Assembly: GCF_030812475.1 (NCBI RefSeq)
Contig: NZ_JAUSSR010000009.1
Coordinates: 124,001 to 188,000, forward strand
Length of the DNA: 64,000 nt
Source: Pseudomonas lini
Lineage (GTDB): Bacteria; Pseudomonadota; Gammaproteobacteria; Pseudomonadales; Pseudomonadaceae
Reading direction: 5' to 3'
The translations under genes were made by a program, and so were the position numbers. Below, in pieces: positions 44,712-53,539 of the stretch. Below the pieces are notes generated by a model. The model was given only the letters and a program-made list of their open reading frames with translations. It did no database searches and had not been told where the DNA came from. The first letter of the stretch is position 1; each line of letters starts with the position of its first letter.

Positions 44712-45439
44712 ATGACCATCCGCAGAACTAAGATCGTTGCAACCCTCGGGCCGGCTAGTAGTTCCCCACAAGTGATTGAACAGTTGATACTCGCAGGTCT
44801 GGATGTTGCGCGATTGAACTTCTCTCACGGTACTCCCGCCGAGCATATCGCGCGTGCCCGTATGATTCGTGAAATCGCTGCACAGCATGGTAGACACGTT
44901 GCTTTGCTAGGCGATTTGCAAGGGCCAAAAATCCGCATCGCCAAGTTCACCAGCAAGCGTGTTGAGTTAAAGGTCGGAGATAAGTTTTTGATCGCTGCGA
45001 TGAGAGCATAGCCCTTGCTGCTCTGTACACCGCAAATCACTTTCCAGGCGTTAAGGCGATCATCTCTCTGACAGAAAGTGGCTACACGCCATTGATCATG
45101 TCCCGCCTACGCTCGCATGTGCCTATCTATGCCATGTCGCCGCATCGGGCTACACAGGCCCGCACATCTATGTTTCGTGGCGTTTACCCGATAGCTTTCG
45201 ACCTCGTTTCGCTCCCCCTGGAAAGAGTAAGCGATGCGGCAATCAATGAGCTACTCCGGCGTGATCTTGTTGCTTCCGGCGACTGGGTCATTCTCACGAA
45301 GGGCGACAGTTACAACGTCGTGGGTGGCATCAATGGACTCAAAATACTTCAGATTCCTAATTCCGTGAGCTCTTCGAGCTCCTCCTGGCACCATCTCGAA
45401 CACTCCGCTTCAGCAATGCTTTACGCGAGGATTCGATAG
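44712..45439 (+). pseudogene. Pyruvate kinase with large internal deletion
   Basis: The N-terminal about 94 residues of pyruvate kinase are intact (RRTKIVATLGPASSS, AGLDVARLNFSHGTP, LLGDLQGPKIRIAKF). They run into a stop at 45009 after MRA. From about 45006 the next frame resumes in the C-terminal domain: SIALAALYTANHFPGVKAII, TESGYTPLIMSRLR, PIYAMSPH and TKGDSYNVVGGINGLKILQ. The catalytic barrel and most of the B domain, roughly 250 residues, are missing. The tail after KILQIP is also abnormal. The start at 44712 has a good GGAG. The position downstream of the acid-sugar genes suggests it once channelled pathway pyruvate or PEP. Confidence 0.85.
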
Positions 45440-45809
45440 CTGGGCTCTACTGGCCCGAAGCATCGACTATAGGAAACACCGGCTGAAGTCCATGCCGTCG
45501 GAGCCAGTCACATACCCGTCGCATTAATCATCGGCATTTTTCTTACTCATATACCTAAAGAGGCATCCAAAGCACCTGAGTTTATGGCAATACTGTTTTG
45601 AGGAGCCTGTCCTTCAAATCCACATCAACCCGTTGGAATGGAGCCTCTTTTTCGAGGAGTAAAATGGCTACTCGCTGAACAAACGGACAAAGCCCGTGGC
45701 TAACAAGCGTGAGCCGTGATTGCGACATTTGAATACCCACTGTTATTTCGACAGCAGCCGCTTCCGAGCGGGAAGCGGGCTGTATAGAAGTGAAGTTGTG
45801 ACTAGCCCA
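45440..45809. other. Gap without a convincing gene
   Basis: About 370 bases between the broken pyruvate kinase and the SDR. One short + strand frame reads IPVALIIGIFLTHIPKEASK (about 45510-45570), hydrophobic and possibly a fragment of a membrane protein. No intact gene, repeat or terminator is evident. Confidence 0.4.
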
Positions 45810-46556
45810 TTAAAGCGAGCGCCCACCATCAACAATAATTTCCGTTCCGACCGTCCAACGAGACTCGTCCGACGCGAGGTACAGCACCGCCTTAGCTACT
45901 TCTTCAGGCGTGCCGAAACGGCCAAAGGGTATAGTCGCAGCAATATCTTTGTTGACCTGCTCGCGGTAGGCATCGGGTATACCCGCCTTGTCGTACAGCG
46001 GAGTATCGATCGGGCCAGGGCTGATCGCGTTTACACGAACACCACGCGGGAGAAGCTCGCTAGAGAGCGTTTTCGACATGTTCAGAAACGCCGCCTTCGT
46101 TGCCGCATAAACGGATGAACGCGCGACGCCCAGGTGCGCACTTACCGAGGTGTTAAGAATCACCGATGCAGGATTGGAAAAGGCCGGCAGCAGTGCTTGC
46201 AGGAGGAAGTAAGGGCCTTTGACATTGATGTCGAAGGAGCGATCAAACATCTCCTCGTTCCAGTCTTCGATTGGCATCCAGACGGATACGCCAGCATTGA
46301 GGAATGCAACGTCGAGCTGCCCGTAATGAGACTGAACAGCCTGCGCCAGCTCCTTCTGGGCTGCGACACTAGCTGAGTCGGCTCGCAGCACCAGGACTTC
46401 GCTACCTAAAATAGCTTGAGCATTTGCCATGGACTCAGGATTAACACCTGTGACGATCACGCGTGCGCCTTCGGCGAGAAATTGCTTGGCGGTCTCCAGA
46501 CCGATGCCGCTTGTACCGCCAGTGATGAGGGTACGCTTGCCTTGTAAACGGGACAT
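45810..46556 (-). CDS. SDR-family oxidoreductase
   Basis: A 248-residue SDR with TGGTSGIGLETAKQF (about residue 11), LNAGVSVWMP and catalytic VYAATKAAFLN, ending EIIVDGGRSL. The ATG at 46556 was chosen over an upstream in-frame start that adds 31 basic residues. It is divergent from the LysR gene at 46692, a common two-gene arrangement in which the regulator responds to an electrophile or aromatic and induces the SDR. Confidence 0.86.
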   Translation of the reverse strand: MSRLQGKRTLITGGTSGIGLETAKQFLAEGARVIVTGVNPESMANAQAILGSEVLVLRADSASVAAQKELAQAVQSHYGQLDVAFLNAGVSVWMPIEDWNEEMFDRSFDINVKGPYFLLQALLPAFSNPASVILNTSVSAHLGVARSSVYAATKAAFLNMSKTLSSELLPRGVRVNAISPGPIDTPLYDKAGIPDAYREQVNKDIAATIPFGRFGTPEEVAKAVLYLASDESRWTVGTEIIVDGGRSL

Positions 46557-46661
46557 GTAAATTTTCTCTCTGTTGGGGGCGGCCAGCCGGACGACTGACC
46601 TTCTGAGAGCAACTATGTATTCATGCCGGCGCGCTGATAAGATGGGCAAACAGAATAGATC

Positions 46662-46680
46662 TCATGCAAAATCTGCATGA
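46662..46680. promoter_or_regulatory. Inverted repeat TCATGCA-N5-TGCATGA
   Basis: Perfect 7-bp arms lie 12-30 bp before the LysR start at 46692 and about 110 bp upstream of the divergent SDR. It is a likely binding site of the adjacent LysR protein. Confidence 0.5.
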
Positions 46681-46691
46681 AAAGGGGCGTG

Positions 46692-47579
46692 ATGGACCGG
46701 TTGTTACTGATGAGCTGTTTTGTACGCGCTGTCGAGACAGGTAGTTTTTCTGCTGCGGGACGTGGTCTAGGACTAGGGCAACCGAGCGTCAGTCGTTACG
46801 TCGCTGCTCTTGAAGACCATTTGCAAACCAGGCTGCTTCACCGATCCACACGAAAGCTGATGCTCACGCCCGAGGGTGAACGGTACTACGCAGATGCGCG
46901 GCGTATTCTGGACTCAGTGGAACAGTCAGAGTCCTCACTGAGAGGGAACGTAGCGCCGTCTGGGTTACTGCGCGTCGCTTGCCCGACCGCATTGGCTCAT
47001 ACCTTCATCGTACCGCACGTCGCGAGCTTTCTAGGGCGCTATCCCGAACTGTCGCTCGATCTTCAAATCAATGATCGCTACGTCAATTTAGTCGACGAGG
47101 GGGCAGAACTCGCGATTCGTATTGGGCACCTGGAGGACAGTGCAATGCGAGCCCGGCCACTAGCGTGGTTCGAGCGTGTGTGCGTTGCCAGCCGTGCGTA
47201 CCTAGAGAAACGTGGCTCTCCCTCTTCGCCTGATGACCTGAAGGAACACGACTGCCTCATTTATACCCTCCTATCCACTGGAACCAACTGGCGGTTTAAG
47301 GATACTGATGTCCCGATCTCCGGACGACTGCGTGTCAACTCGCCTGAGGCGATACGTGAGTACGTCAATGCAGGATTGGGAATCGCGCAGGGGCCTCATT
47401 GGCTTTATGAGGAAGGGCTGAGAAGTGGCAATCTTCAATTGCTGCTTAACGAATACGTGGCGCCACCCGTCCCAATCCAAGTCGTATACTTAGCGAATCG
47501 GCTGCTGCCCCAGCGAGCCATCGTTTTCATGGATTTTATGGCGGATGTTTTTGCTGCATTCCATGAGCGCCCTAAATAG
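46692..47579 (+). CDS. LysR-family transcriptional regulator
   Basis: A 295-residue LysR protein: MDRLLLMSCFVRAVETGSFS then the HTH AAGRGLGLGQPSVSRYVAALE and linker LLHRSTRKLMLTPEG. The effector domain includes GAELAIRIGHLEDSAM. The ATG at 46692 is preceded by AAGGGG; the ATG at 46677 is an alternative adding 5 residues. It is paired with the divergent SDR. Confidence 0.85.
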   Translation: MDRLLLMSCFVRAVETGSFSAAGRGLGLGQPSVSRYVAALEDHLQTRLLHRSTRKLMLTPEGERYYADARRILDSVEQSESSLRGNVAPSGLLRVACPTALAHTFIVPHVASFLGRYPELSLDLQINDRYVNLVDEGAELAIRIGHLEDSAMRARPLAWFERVCVASRAYLEKRGSPSSPDDLKEHDCLIYTLLSTGTNWRFKDTDVPISGRLRVNSPEAIREYVNAGLGIAQGPHWLYEEGLRSGNLQLLLNEYVAPPVPIQVVYLANRLLPQRAIVFMDFMADVFAAFHERPK

Positions 47580-47984
47580 CCCCCTAGCCCAAGCCCAGGG
47601 TGCGAACGGAGAATCATCAGCATGGCGGCCCCTTGGGCGAAAATCGCTACACACTCACCATTCTTGCTCGTCAACGGGGCTTTAAGTAGTCACACCGGAC
47701 TGCAGAGCTTGCCTCTCAAAAGTGTCCTGATTTATTGCCAACGCCGATTCGATACATCTCTAAATCAAAGGTGCAACGCTCATCTCAAGAAAACGGGGGC
47801 ATATTAGAAAACGTAGGAAAACGGGGGCAGATTTATTTATTTGAATCACCGACCGCTTCTTGGCCGATTGCTGCCTGTGCGTTGGGAAGCAATCGGCCAA
47901 AACGGTCATTCGTGCGTGTTGTCCAACGACGAAGCGAGTCAGCGCCCTTTGTGCAACATCCATTTATCCCCTCTACGACTGAAT
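47580..47984. other. Gap with a short repeated motif and no convincing gene
   Basis: About 400 bases between the LysR and TetR genes. GAAAACGGGGGCA occurs twice, at about 47788-47801 and 47817-47831, the second followed by GATTTATTTATTT. Such motifs are often found beside transposon or RAYT-type elements, so this may be a mobile-element scar. No full open reading frame is credible. Confidence 0.4.
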
Positions 47985-48560
47985 CTACGATTGAATAGAT
48001 AATGATGCGGTCATTTGCGCGTGACACACCGCCAGAATTTCATCGGCCAACGCCGAGTCGTCAGGACAGGCGCGCGATAACATGATCGCGCCGACTGCGC
48101 GCGCTAGCAGGTCGATCATTTTCACCCTCGCCTCACCCGGCGCCGCGCCCGGCCCGGTCGGGTATTTTTCGCCAAGCGTTTGCAACGTGCGCTCGATGCC
48201 TTCAGCGAATGTCGACTTCAAATCGCCGGACTGACGCGCAGCGTCGCCGCACAACGCCGCCATGGTGCAACCCGTGGCGCGCCCGTCGCGATGATCCCTG
48301 GACATATACACATCGATGAAATCCTTCATGCTCAATGCTTCAGCACTGGCCAGTGACTGCGCAAGACTGTTGGCCGAGGCTTCGGCCATCAGGTCAGCCT
48401 TCGAACCGAAATGTTTATAGAAACCGCCATGGGTGAAACCGGCGGCGGCCATCAGGTCGGCCACGCCGACACCGTCAAAACCGCGCTCGCGAAACACGAC
48501 TGAGGCCGTTTCGACGATGTGCTCCCGATTTGCCTGGGCCTGGGCCTTGGACACTCGCAT
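47985..48560 (-). CDS. TetR-family regulator (NemR/AcrR-like)
   Basis: A 191-residue TetR regulator. The N-terminal HTH is RFRERGFDGVGVADL-like: VVFRERGFDGVGVADLMAAA then THGGFYKHFGSKADL (residues about 22-57). The C-terminal part contains GCTMAALCGDAARQS, a cysteine-bearing segment typical of this group, which may sense electrophiles. The ATG is at 48560. It is divergent from the old yellow enzyme gene, a standard repressor/reductase arrangement. Confidence 0.84.
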   Translation of the reverse strand: MRVSKAQAQANREHIVETASVVFRERGFDGVGVADLMAAAGFTHGGFYKHFGSKADLMAEASANSLAQSLASAEALSMKDFIDVYMSRDHRDGRATGCTMAALCGDAARQSGDLKSTFAEGIERTLQTLGEKYPTGPGAAPGEARVKMIDLLARAVGAIMLSRACPDDSALADEILAVCHAQMTASLSIQS

Positions 48561-48706
48561 GTTCGATACCTCGCTACCGCTGGAAATTCATCGGCTGATG
48601 ATACATAGATGTCGACCATAATCAAAATTGTTGACAGTTTAGATTTCGATCATCATCCTAAATGCCAGCAATATGAAATTCACCAACGGGCACGGAACAC
48701 ACACCC

Positions 48707-49807
48707 ATGAGCGACCAGAATCTGTTTACCCCTTACATGCTTGGCGCCGTGACGCTGTCGAACCGCGTGGTTCTCGCTCCACTGACGCGCAATCGCGCAG
48801 GCAAAGGCTTTGTGCCGAGTGAGTTTGCTGCTGCCTATTACAGCCAGCGGGCCAGCGCGGGCTTGCTAATTTCCGAAGCCTCGCAGATCTCTCAGCAGGG
48901 ACAGGGCTATCAGGACACACCGGGCATTTACACGCAGTCGCAGATAGAGGGATGGCGCAAGGTGACCGATGCCGTACACGCCAAGGGCGGGAGAATTTTC
49001 CTGCAGCTGTGGCATGTGGGCCGTGTTTCCCACGTGGATCTGCAACAGCAAGGCGCGGCGCCGGTGGCCCCTTCCGCGCTTCGTCCCGCGACCAAGGTAT
49101 TCGTCAACAATCGCTTCGAGGACGTTTCCGAGCCGCGAGCGCTGGAGACTGACGAACTGCCGGGCATCGTCAACGATTTCCGCCAAGCGGCGGCAAACGC
49201 CATTGCGGCAGGCTTCGACGGCGTGGAAATCCACGGTGCAAACGGCTATTTGCTGGATCAGTTCATCAAGGACGGCGCCAACCTGCGTACTGATGCCTAC
49301 GGCGGCTCGATCGAAAACCGTGCGCGCCTGCTGCTGGAAGTAACGGCCGCGGTGGCCGCCGAGATTGGTGCTGACCGCACAGGCATTCGCCTTTCGCCTG
49401 TCTCGCCGGCCAATGGTGTATCGAGCAGTGATCCACAGGCTCAATTCGATTACATCGTCGACCAACTCAATGCTCTGGACATCGTTTATCTGCACGTAGT
49501 CGAAGGCGCGACCGGTGGGCCACGCGACGTGGCGCCCTTTGATTTCGACGCTTTGCGCCAGCGCTTCAAGAACACCTACATCGCCAACAACGGCTATGAC
49601 CTGGCCCTGGCCACGGCACGCCTTACGCATGACAAGGCCGACCTGATCGCCTTTGGCCGCCCTTTTATCGGTAACCCTGATCTGGTGGAGCGGCTCAAGA
49701 ACGGTGCGCCACTGTCCGCCTTCGACCCCTCCACGCTCTACGGCGGCGGTGCGGCGGGATACATCGACTACCCGACGCTTGCCGAATCAAGCGCTGTCGC
49801 GAACTAG
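48707..49807 (+). CDS. nemA: Old yellow enzyme family alkene/N-ethylmaleimide reductase
   Basis: A 366-residue FMN-dependent ene-reductase. It has APLTRNRAG, LQLWHVGRVSH, the substrate-binding His/Asn pair in VEIHGANGYLLDQF (about residue 180), YGGSIENRARLLLEV and the phosphate-site FGRPFIGNPDLVERL. It reduces activated C=C bonds, maleimides and nitro compounds using NADPH, mainly in detoxification. The divergent TetR gene is the likely repressor. The ribosome site is weak. NemA versus another OYE is not separable with certainty. Confidence 0.85.
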   Translation: MSDQNLFTPYMLGAVTLSNRVVLAPLTRNRAGKGFVPSEFAAAYYSQRASAGLLISEASQISQQGQGYQDTPGIYTQSQIEGWRKVTDAVHAKGGRIFLQLWHVGRVSHVDLQQQGAAPVAPSALRPATKVFVNNRFEDVSEPRALETDELPGIVNDFRQAAANAIAAGFDGVEIHGANGYLLDQFIKDGANLRTDAYGGSIENRARLLLEVTAAVAAEIGADRTGIRLSPVSPANGVSSSDPQAQFDYIVDQLNALDIVYLHVVEGATGGPRDVAPFDFDALRQRFKNTYIANNGYDLALATARLTHDKADLIAFGRPFIGNPDLVERLKNGAPLSAFDPSTLYGGGAAGYIDYPTLAESSAVAN

Positions 49808-49835
49808 GCACTGACTGATCGAGCCTGGTTTTAAG

Positions 49836-50005
49836 TGGGTGATCTGGTCGATGCCGCACTGGTTGGTTTCGACCGTCGCGAACCGGTGACCATTCCTCCG
49901 TTGCAAGAAGGCGAGCGTTGGGATGCCTTGCAAGCCGCGCGCCAGGGGCTTTTGTCGCAGATCAGGCAATCCGCCGTGGCGCAACGCTATTTGACTCAGG
50001 TCTGA
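49836..50005 (+). pseudogene. SDR C-terminal remnant
   Basis: The frame reads VGDLVDAALVGFDRREPVTI, then PLQEGERWDALQAARQGLL and ends VAQRYLTQV at a stop. This matches the C-terminal tail of SDR proteins that often neighbour old yellow enzymes and hydrolases. The nucleotide-binding and catalytic parts are absent. It is a deletion scar between the ene-reductase and the hydrolase. Confidence 0.6.
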
Positions 50006-50052
50006 ACCATGTCGAGCAGGTCAGCCTCGCCCCGCAATCGGAGGGAATAAAC

Positions 50053-50922
50053 ATGACCCCCATGGCTAGCAGCAATCACCCGGGTTCGCAGCCTTCATTT
50101 ATCAATGCGGTGAACCAGTCGGTTCTGATTGGCGGGATACCTTTCGCCTATCGTGACCTGGGACCCAGGACGGAGGTCCCGCTGGTCATGTTCAACCATT
50201 GGGGGGCCGTGCTGGATAACTTTGACCCCCGCATCGTCGACGGTCTGGCAAAAAACCGGCGTGTCATCGCGACCGATTACCGCGGTATCGGTGGCTCGGG
50301 CGGCGCCGCGCCATTGACCGTCGGTGAAATGGCTGACGATGCAATCGGCCTGATTCGTGCGCTGGGTTTTGACAAGGTTGACTTGCTCGGTTTTTCACTC
50401 GGCGGCTTCGTCGCTCAAGACATCGCCCTGAAAGCTCCCGAACGAGTGCGCAGATTGATCCTCACCGGAAGCGGACCGGCCGGTGGCACAGGCATCGACA
50501 GCCTCGGTTCGGTGACCTGGCCCTTGATGATCAAAGGTTTGCTGACGCTGCGAGAACCCAAGTTCTATCTGTTCTTTACCACCACGGCCAATGACCAACG
50601 CGCCGCGTCGGAGTATGTGCAACGTTTGAAAGAGCGCCAGGAAGATCGGGACAAAGGCCCGACACCCCGCGCGTTTCTACGGCAGTTCAAAGCCATTACT
50701 GCGTGGGGCAGGCAGGCCGCGCAAGATCTCGGTCGCCTGCGGATGCCGACCCTGATCGTCAACGGAGACAACGACATCATGGTGCCCACCGTGAACTCGA
50801 TCGAGCTGGCGCAGCGAATCCCCAACGCGCAACTGATCATTTATCAGGACGCCGGGCACGGCAGCATTTTCCAGTACCACACCGATTTCGTGGCCAAGGC
50901 CGTGGCGTTCCTCGACGCCTGA
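50053..50922 (+). CDS. Alpha/beta hydrolase
   Basis: A 289-residue alpha/beta-fold hydrolase. The nucleophile elbow is GFSLGGFVAQD (Ser about residue 117), the acid is in NGDNDIMVPT and the histidine in DAGHGSIF. The oxyanion region is FNHWGAVLDNF. It resembles non-heme haloperoxidase/esterase-like enzymes. The ATG at 50053 follows GAGGGA; an earlier start would overlap the SDR remnant. Substrate unknown. Confidence 0.85.
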   Translation: MTPMASSNHPGSQPSFINAVNQSVLIGGIPFAYRDLGPRTEVPLVMFNHWGAVLDNFDPRIVDGLAKNRRVIATDYRGIGGSGGAAPLTVGEMADDAIGLIRALGFDKVDLLGFSLGGFVAQDIALKAPERVRRLILTGSGPAGGTGIDSLGSVTWPLMIKGLLTLREPKFYLFFTTTANDQRAASEYVQRLKERQEDRDKGPTPRAFLRQFKAITAWGRQAAQDLGRLRMPTLIVNGDNDIMVPTVNSIELAQRIPNAQLIIYQDAGHGSIFQYHTDFVAKAVAFLDA

Positions 50923-50997
50923 CGGCCTGTGCCTCTAACGCATCAAGGTTGCCGTGGCCGCGCCCATTCTCACTTCACCGACAAGAGTATCTGCAAC

Positions 50998-51996
50998 ATG
51001 AAGGCATTTTTTATCGACCGCTACGGCAAGCAGAACGGAATGCTTGGCGAAGTGCCCGACCCTGTGGTCGGTGTGCATGACGTTTTGATCCAGGTGCATG
51101 CAACGAGCGTGAACCCGTTGGACTCAAAGATCAGAACGGGGGAGTTCAAGCTGATCCTGCCCTATACCTTTCCATTGGTATTGGGCAATGACCTGGCCGG
51201 AGTTGTCGTTCGCACGGGGTCGGCGGTGAAGCGATTCAAGCCTGGAGACGAAGTCTATGCCCGTCCTCCCGAGGCACGGATCGGCACCTTTGCCGAACTG
51301 ATCGCCGTGAACGAAAGCGCGCTCGCGCTGAAACCCTTGAATCTCGATATGGCCGAAGCGGCTTCCATTCCCTTGGCTTTCTTGACGGCCTGGCAGGCGC
51401 TGGTTGAGATCGCCCAGGTGAAAAAAGGCCAGAAGGTGTTGATTCATGCCGGATCCGGCGGTGTCGGCACGCTTGCCATCCAGCTCGCCAAACACCTCGG
51501 CGCCTTCGTTGCGACCACCACCAGCACGGCGAATGTCGAATGGGTGAAAGCACTCGGGGCGGATGTGGTCATCGATTACAAACAGCAGGATTTTGCAAAC
51601 GAGTTACGTGATTTCGACGTGGTGTTGAACAGCCTCGGCGCCGATGTACTGGAGAACTCGCTCAAGGTTCTCAAGGCTGGCGGACAGCTCATTTCCCTTT
51701 CGGGGCCGCCGACCGCGCAATTTGCCCAAGAGCAAGGTTTGTCCTGGGTGCTGGGGCAAGTCATGCGCCTGCTGAGCAGCGGTATTCGCAGAAAAGCCCG
51801 CAAGCACGGGGTGAGCTATACATTTTTGTTTATGCGTGCCAACGGGATGCAACTGCAGAAAATCACCTCGCTAATCGAGGCTGGCGTCATCAAACCGGTC
51901 ATCGATCGTTCCTTCCCTTTTGAATCGACTGCAGAGGCGTTGCGGTACGTCGAGCAGGGCAGATCAAAAGGCAAAGTCACCATAACAATCAAATAA
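50998..51996 (+). CDS. MDR-superfamily NADPH:quinone reductase-like protein
   Basis: A 332-residue zinc-independent medium-chain reductase. The N-terminal domain has VHATSVNPLDSKIRTGEFK and LGNDLAGVVV, and the NADPH domain has VLIHAGSGGVGTLAIQLAKHLGA (about residue 147). The C-terminus VEQGRSKGKVTITIK is typical. It probably reduces quinones or enones. The ATG at 50998 was chosen because upstream in-frame sequence is unlike the family; its ribosome site is weak. It follows the hydrolase by 75 bp. Confidence 0.84.
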   Translation: MKAFFIDRYGKQNGMLGEVPDPVVGVHDVLIQVHATSVNPLDSKIRTGEFKLILPYTFPLVLGNDLAGVVVRTGSAVKRFKPGDEVYARPPEARIGTFAELIAVNESALALKPLNLDMAEAASIPLAFLTAWQALVEIAQVKKGQKVLIHAGSGGVGTLAIQLAKHLGAFVATTTSTANVEWVKALGADVVIDYKQQDFANELRDFDVVLNSLGADVLENSLKVLKAGGQLISLSGPPTAQFAQEQGLSWVLGQVMRLLSSGIRRKARKHGVSYTFLFMRANGMQLQKITSLIEAGVIKPVIDRSFPFESTAEALRYVEQGRSKGKVTITIK

Positions 51997-52010
51997 GCGC
52001 ACTACAAAAA

Positions 52011-52157
52011 ATGTCAGTAGATAACGTGCATGCCGCCAAGTATCAGACTCCAGCGCCTGAACCAGAGGAGCAACCACCGCACAACAGGCCCACACAGGAG
52101 CAGCTGCAATCGGAAGTCGCGCCGGTAGAAAAGCCGATGATCATTTGGCGTAGCTAG
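52011..52157 (+). CDS. Small hypothetical proline/glutamate-rich protein
   Basis: A 48-codon frame: MSVDNVHAAKYQTPAPEPEE, then QPPHNRPTQEQLQSEVAPVE and a short IIWRS end. There is no strong ribosome site and no match is recognised. Low complexity and length make it uncertain. It sits 14 bp after the quinone-reductase gene and ends at the stem of the following hairpin. Confidence 0.3.
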   Translation: MSVDNVHAAKYQTPAPEPEEQPPHNRPTQEQLQSEVAPVEKPMIIWRS

Positions 52158-52158
52158 G

Positions 52159-52185
52159 GCAGGGCGAGTTATTCGCCCTGACCCT
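52159..52185. terminator. Hairpin between convergent genes
   Basis: AGGGCGA and TCGCCCT form a stem with a short GTTAT loop, flanked by GGGC/GACCC. It lies between + strand genes ending at 51996-52157 and the minus-strand gene ending at 52236. No long T run. Confidence 0.5.
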
Positions 52186-52235
52186 TAATCAGATGAAAAT
52201 TCCCGCTCAAAAACTCAAGTCCTGCGTGCAAGACA

Positions 52236-53294
52236 TCAGTACTTCTTGAAGTCGACACCGATTCGGTCGCCCAAATCAGTAAAGCGGTTGACCGGTTGAT
52301 GGCCGTTTTCTGGCGCCGCCTCTCCCCAAGCAAACCAGACATCCGGCTCGCGAGTATCTCCGACTCGACGCCAGCGACCATCCACCTGCGGATTCTTCAG
52401 CGTGCCTAACCCAACTAAGCGGCCCTTAGGGTCGGGGATAAATTCCCATTCTTCACCAAACGCCGAGTAGCGAATGCCTTCTTGCCAATAGCCATTGGCG
52501 CCAAAATCCACTGTGCCAGTGACATCATAGGTGAAGCGAACTTCACCTCGTTCATTGGTGAGAATAGCGAATCCAAACTGATCATTGCCCAACGTGAAGT
52601 GGCCTGCATCAATACTGCCATCTTTGTAGCGGGTAGCCCACGTGTACCAAACCAGTTCAAGCTTTTCCTGCACCAAGGCGTCCTTGGTCTTGTAGATTTC
52701 ACCGCCCTCATACATGTAGATGGGATCAAAGCCGATCATCCCACGCACTTTTTTGCCCAGGATGGTCCCTTCCATTTCGAAGATATTGGCAACGTAGTAC
52801 ATGCCTGCATCGGCGCCGGGGAGATACCAATGCATGCCGGGCTTGACGAGCGTCCCGCGGATATCCATGACACCTTCTTCTCGCCAACTGCAGTCTTCTG
52901 GACTCCAGGTCACGTGAAAGGGGTTACCAGCCATATTGGGGTCACTTCGCCAGTGAACATGATCAGTCTCAAGCGTCCGGCGACAATTGTCGTTGGGTAC
53001 AGAGTCCCGGCCGGCAGGATGCATGTGCATGCCATCTTCATGACCTGCTGTGGTCAGCAGGTAAAAACGCCGGCGCGAATCTTTGGCATCTCCAGGCAGG
53101 CCAGCGGGGATGCGGCGCATGGCGGTATAAATTTCGCCGTCCTCGTCGCGGAACGTGCCCCACAGGTAAAGCGCTTCCGGTGGCATACCGAAATAGGAGC
53201 GATCGGACATCATATCTTCAAGAGTGGGATCAAAGGCGCTCACGAGGGGCTGCCAGCCAAAGCCGCCGCGACGGGGGCGAGTTAGATTGACCAT
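52236..53294 (-). CDS. Uncharacterised protein, possibly AttH/CrtC-like (lipocalin-type fold)
   Basis: A 352-residue protein rich in aromatic beta-strand patterns (RYKDGSIDAGHFTLGNDQFGF, WREEGVMDIRGTLVKPGMHWY, MYYVANIFEMEG). No signal peptide is seen. The twin-barrel pattern suggests the AttH/CrtC (carotenoid hydratase-like) group, but no catalytic assignment is possible. The ATG at 53294 follows AGGA. It faces the GntR-FCD gene across a 245-bp promoter gap. A distantly similar protein lies at 55459, so both probably serve the same cluster. Confidence 0.6.
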   Translation of the reverse strand: MVNLTRPRRGGFGWQPLVSAFDPTLEDMMSDRSYFGMPPEALYLWGTFRDEDGEIYTAMRRIPAGLPGDAKDSRRRFYLLTTAGHEDGMHMHPAGRDSVPNDNCRRTLETDHVHWRSDPNMAGNPFHVTWSPEDCSWREEGVMDIRGTLVKPGMHWYLPGADAGMYYVANIFEMEGTILGKKVRGMIGFDPIYMYEGGEIYKTKDALVQEKLELVWYTWATRYKDGSIDAGHFTLGNDQFGFAILTNERGEVRFTYDVTGTVDFGANGYWQEGIRYSAFGEEWEFIPDPKGRLVGLGTLKNPQVDGRWRRVGDTREPDVWFAWGEAAPENGHQPVNRFTDLGDRIGVDFKKY

Positions 53295-53510
53295 AGAGAT
53301 TTTCCTTTTTGTTTGTGAGGTCTCGGTTCCGGGCCGTTGAGGCTTGTGGCAAGATTAAAGGGACCTATTTCGTGACGCAAAGCCTTTTGAGGCGAGGTTA
53401 AATGCGCCGAGATTAATTTGGGTAAATAGGTTCGTAGTTTCGGACTTTCGCTGTTGATGCATAACGGTTTTTGAGTACGCACATCATTTTTACATAGTAA
53501 AAAAATTCTA

Positions 53511-53526
53511 TCGTTACATGTAACGA
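53511..53526. promoter_or_regulatory. Perfect 16-bp palindrome TCGTTACATGTAACGA
   Basis: It lies 14-29 bp before the proposed GntR-FCD start (TTG 53540), just ahead of its ribosome site, in a region with TTTTTACATAGTAAAAAAATT to the left. It is a strong candidate operator for autoregulation and for the divergent gene at 53294. Confidence 0.65.
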
Positions 53527-53539
53527 AAAGGTGGTTCAC

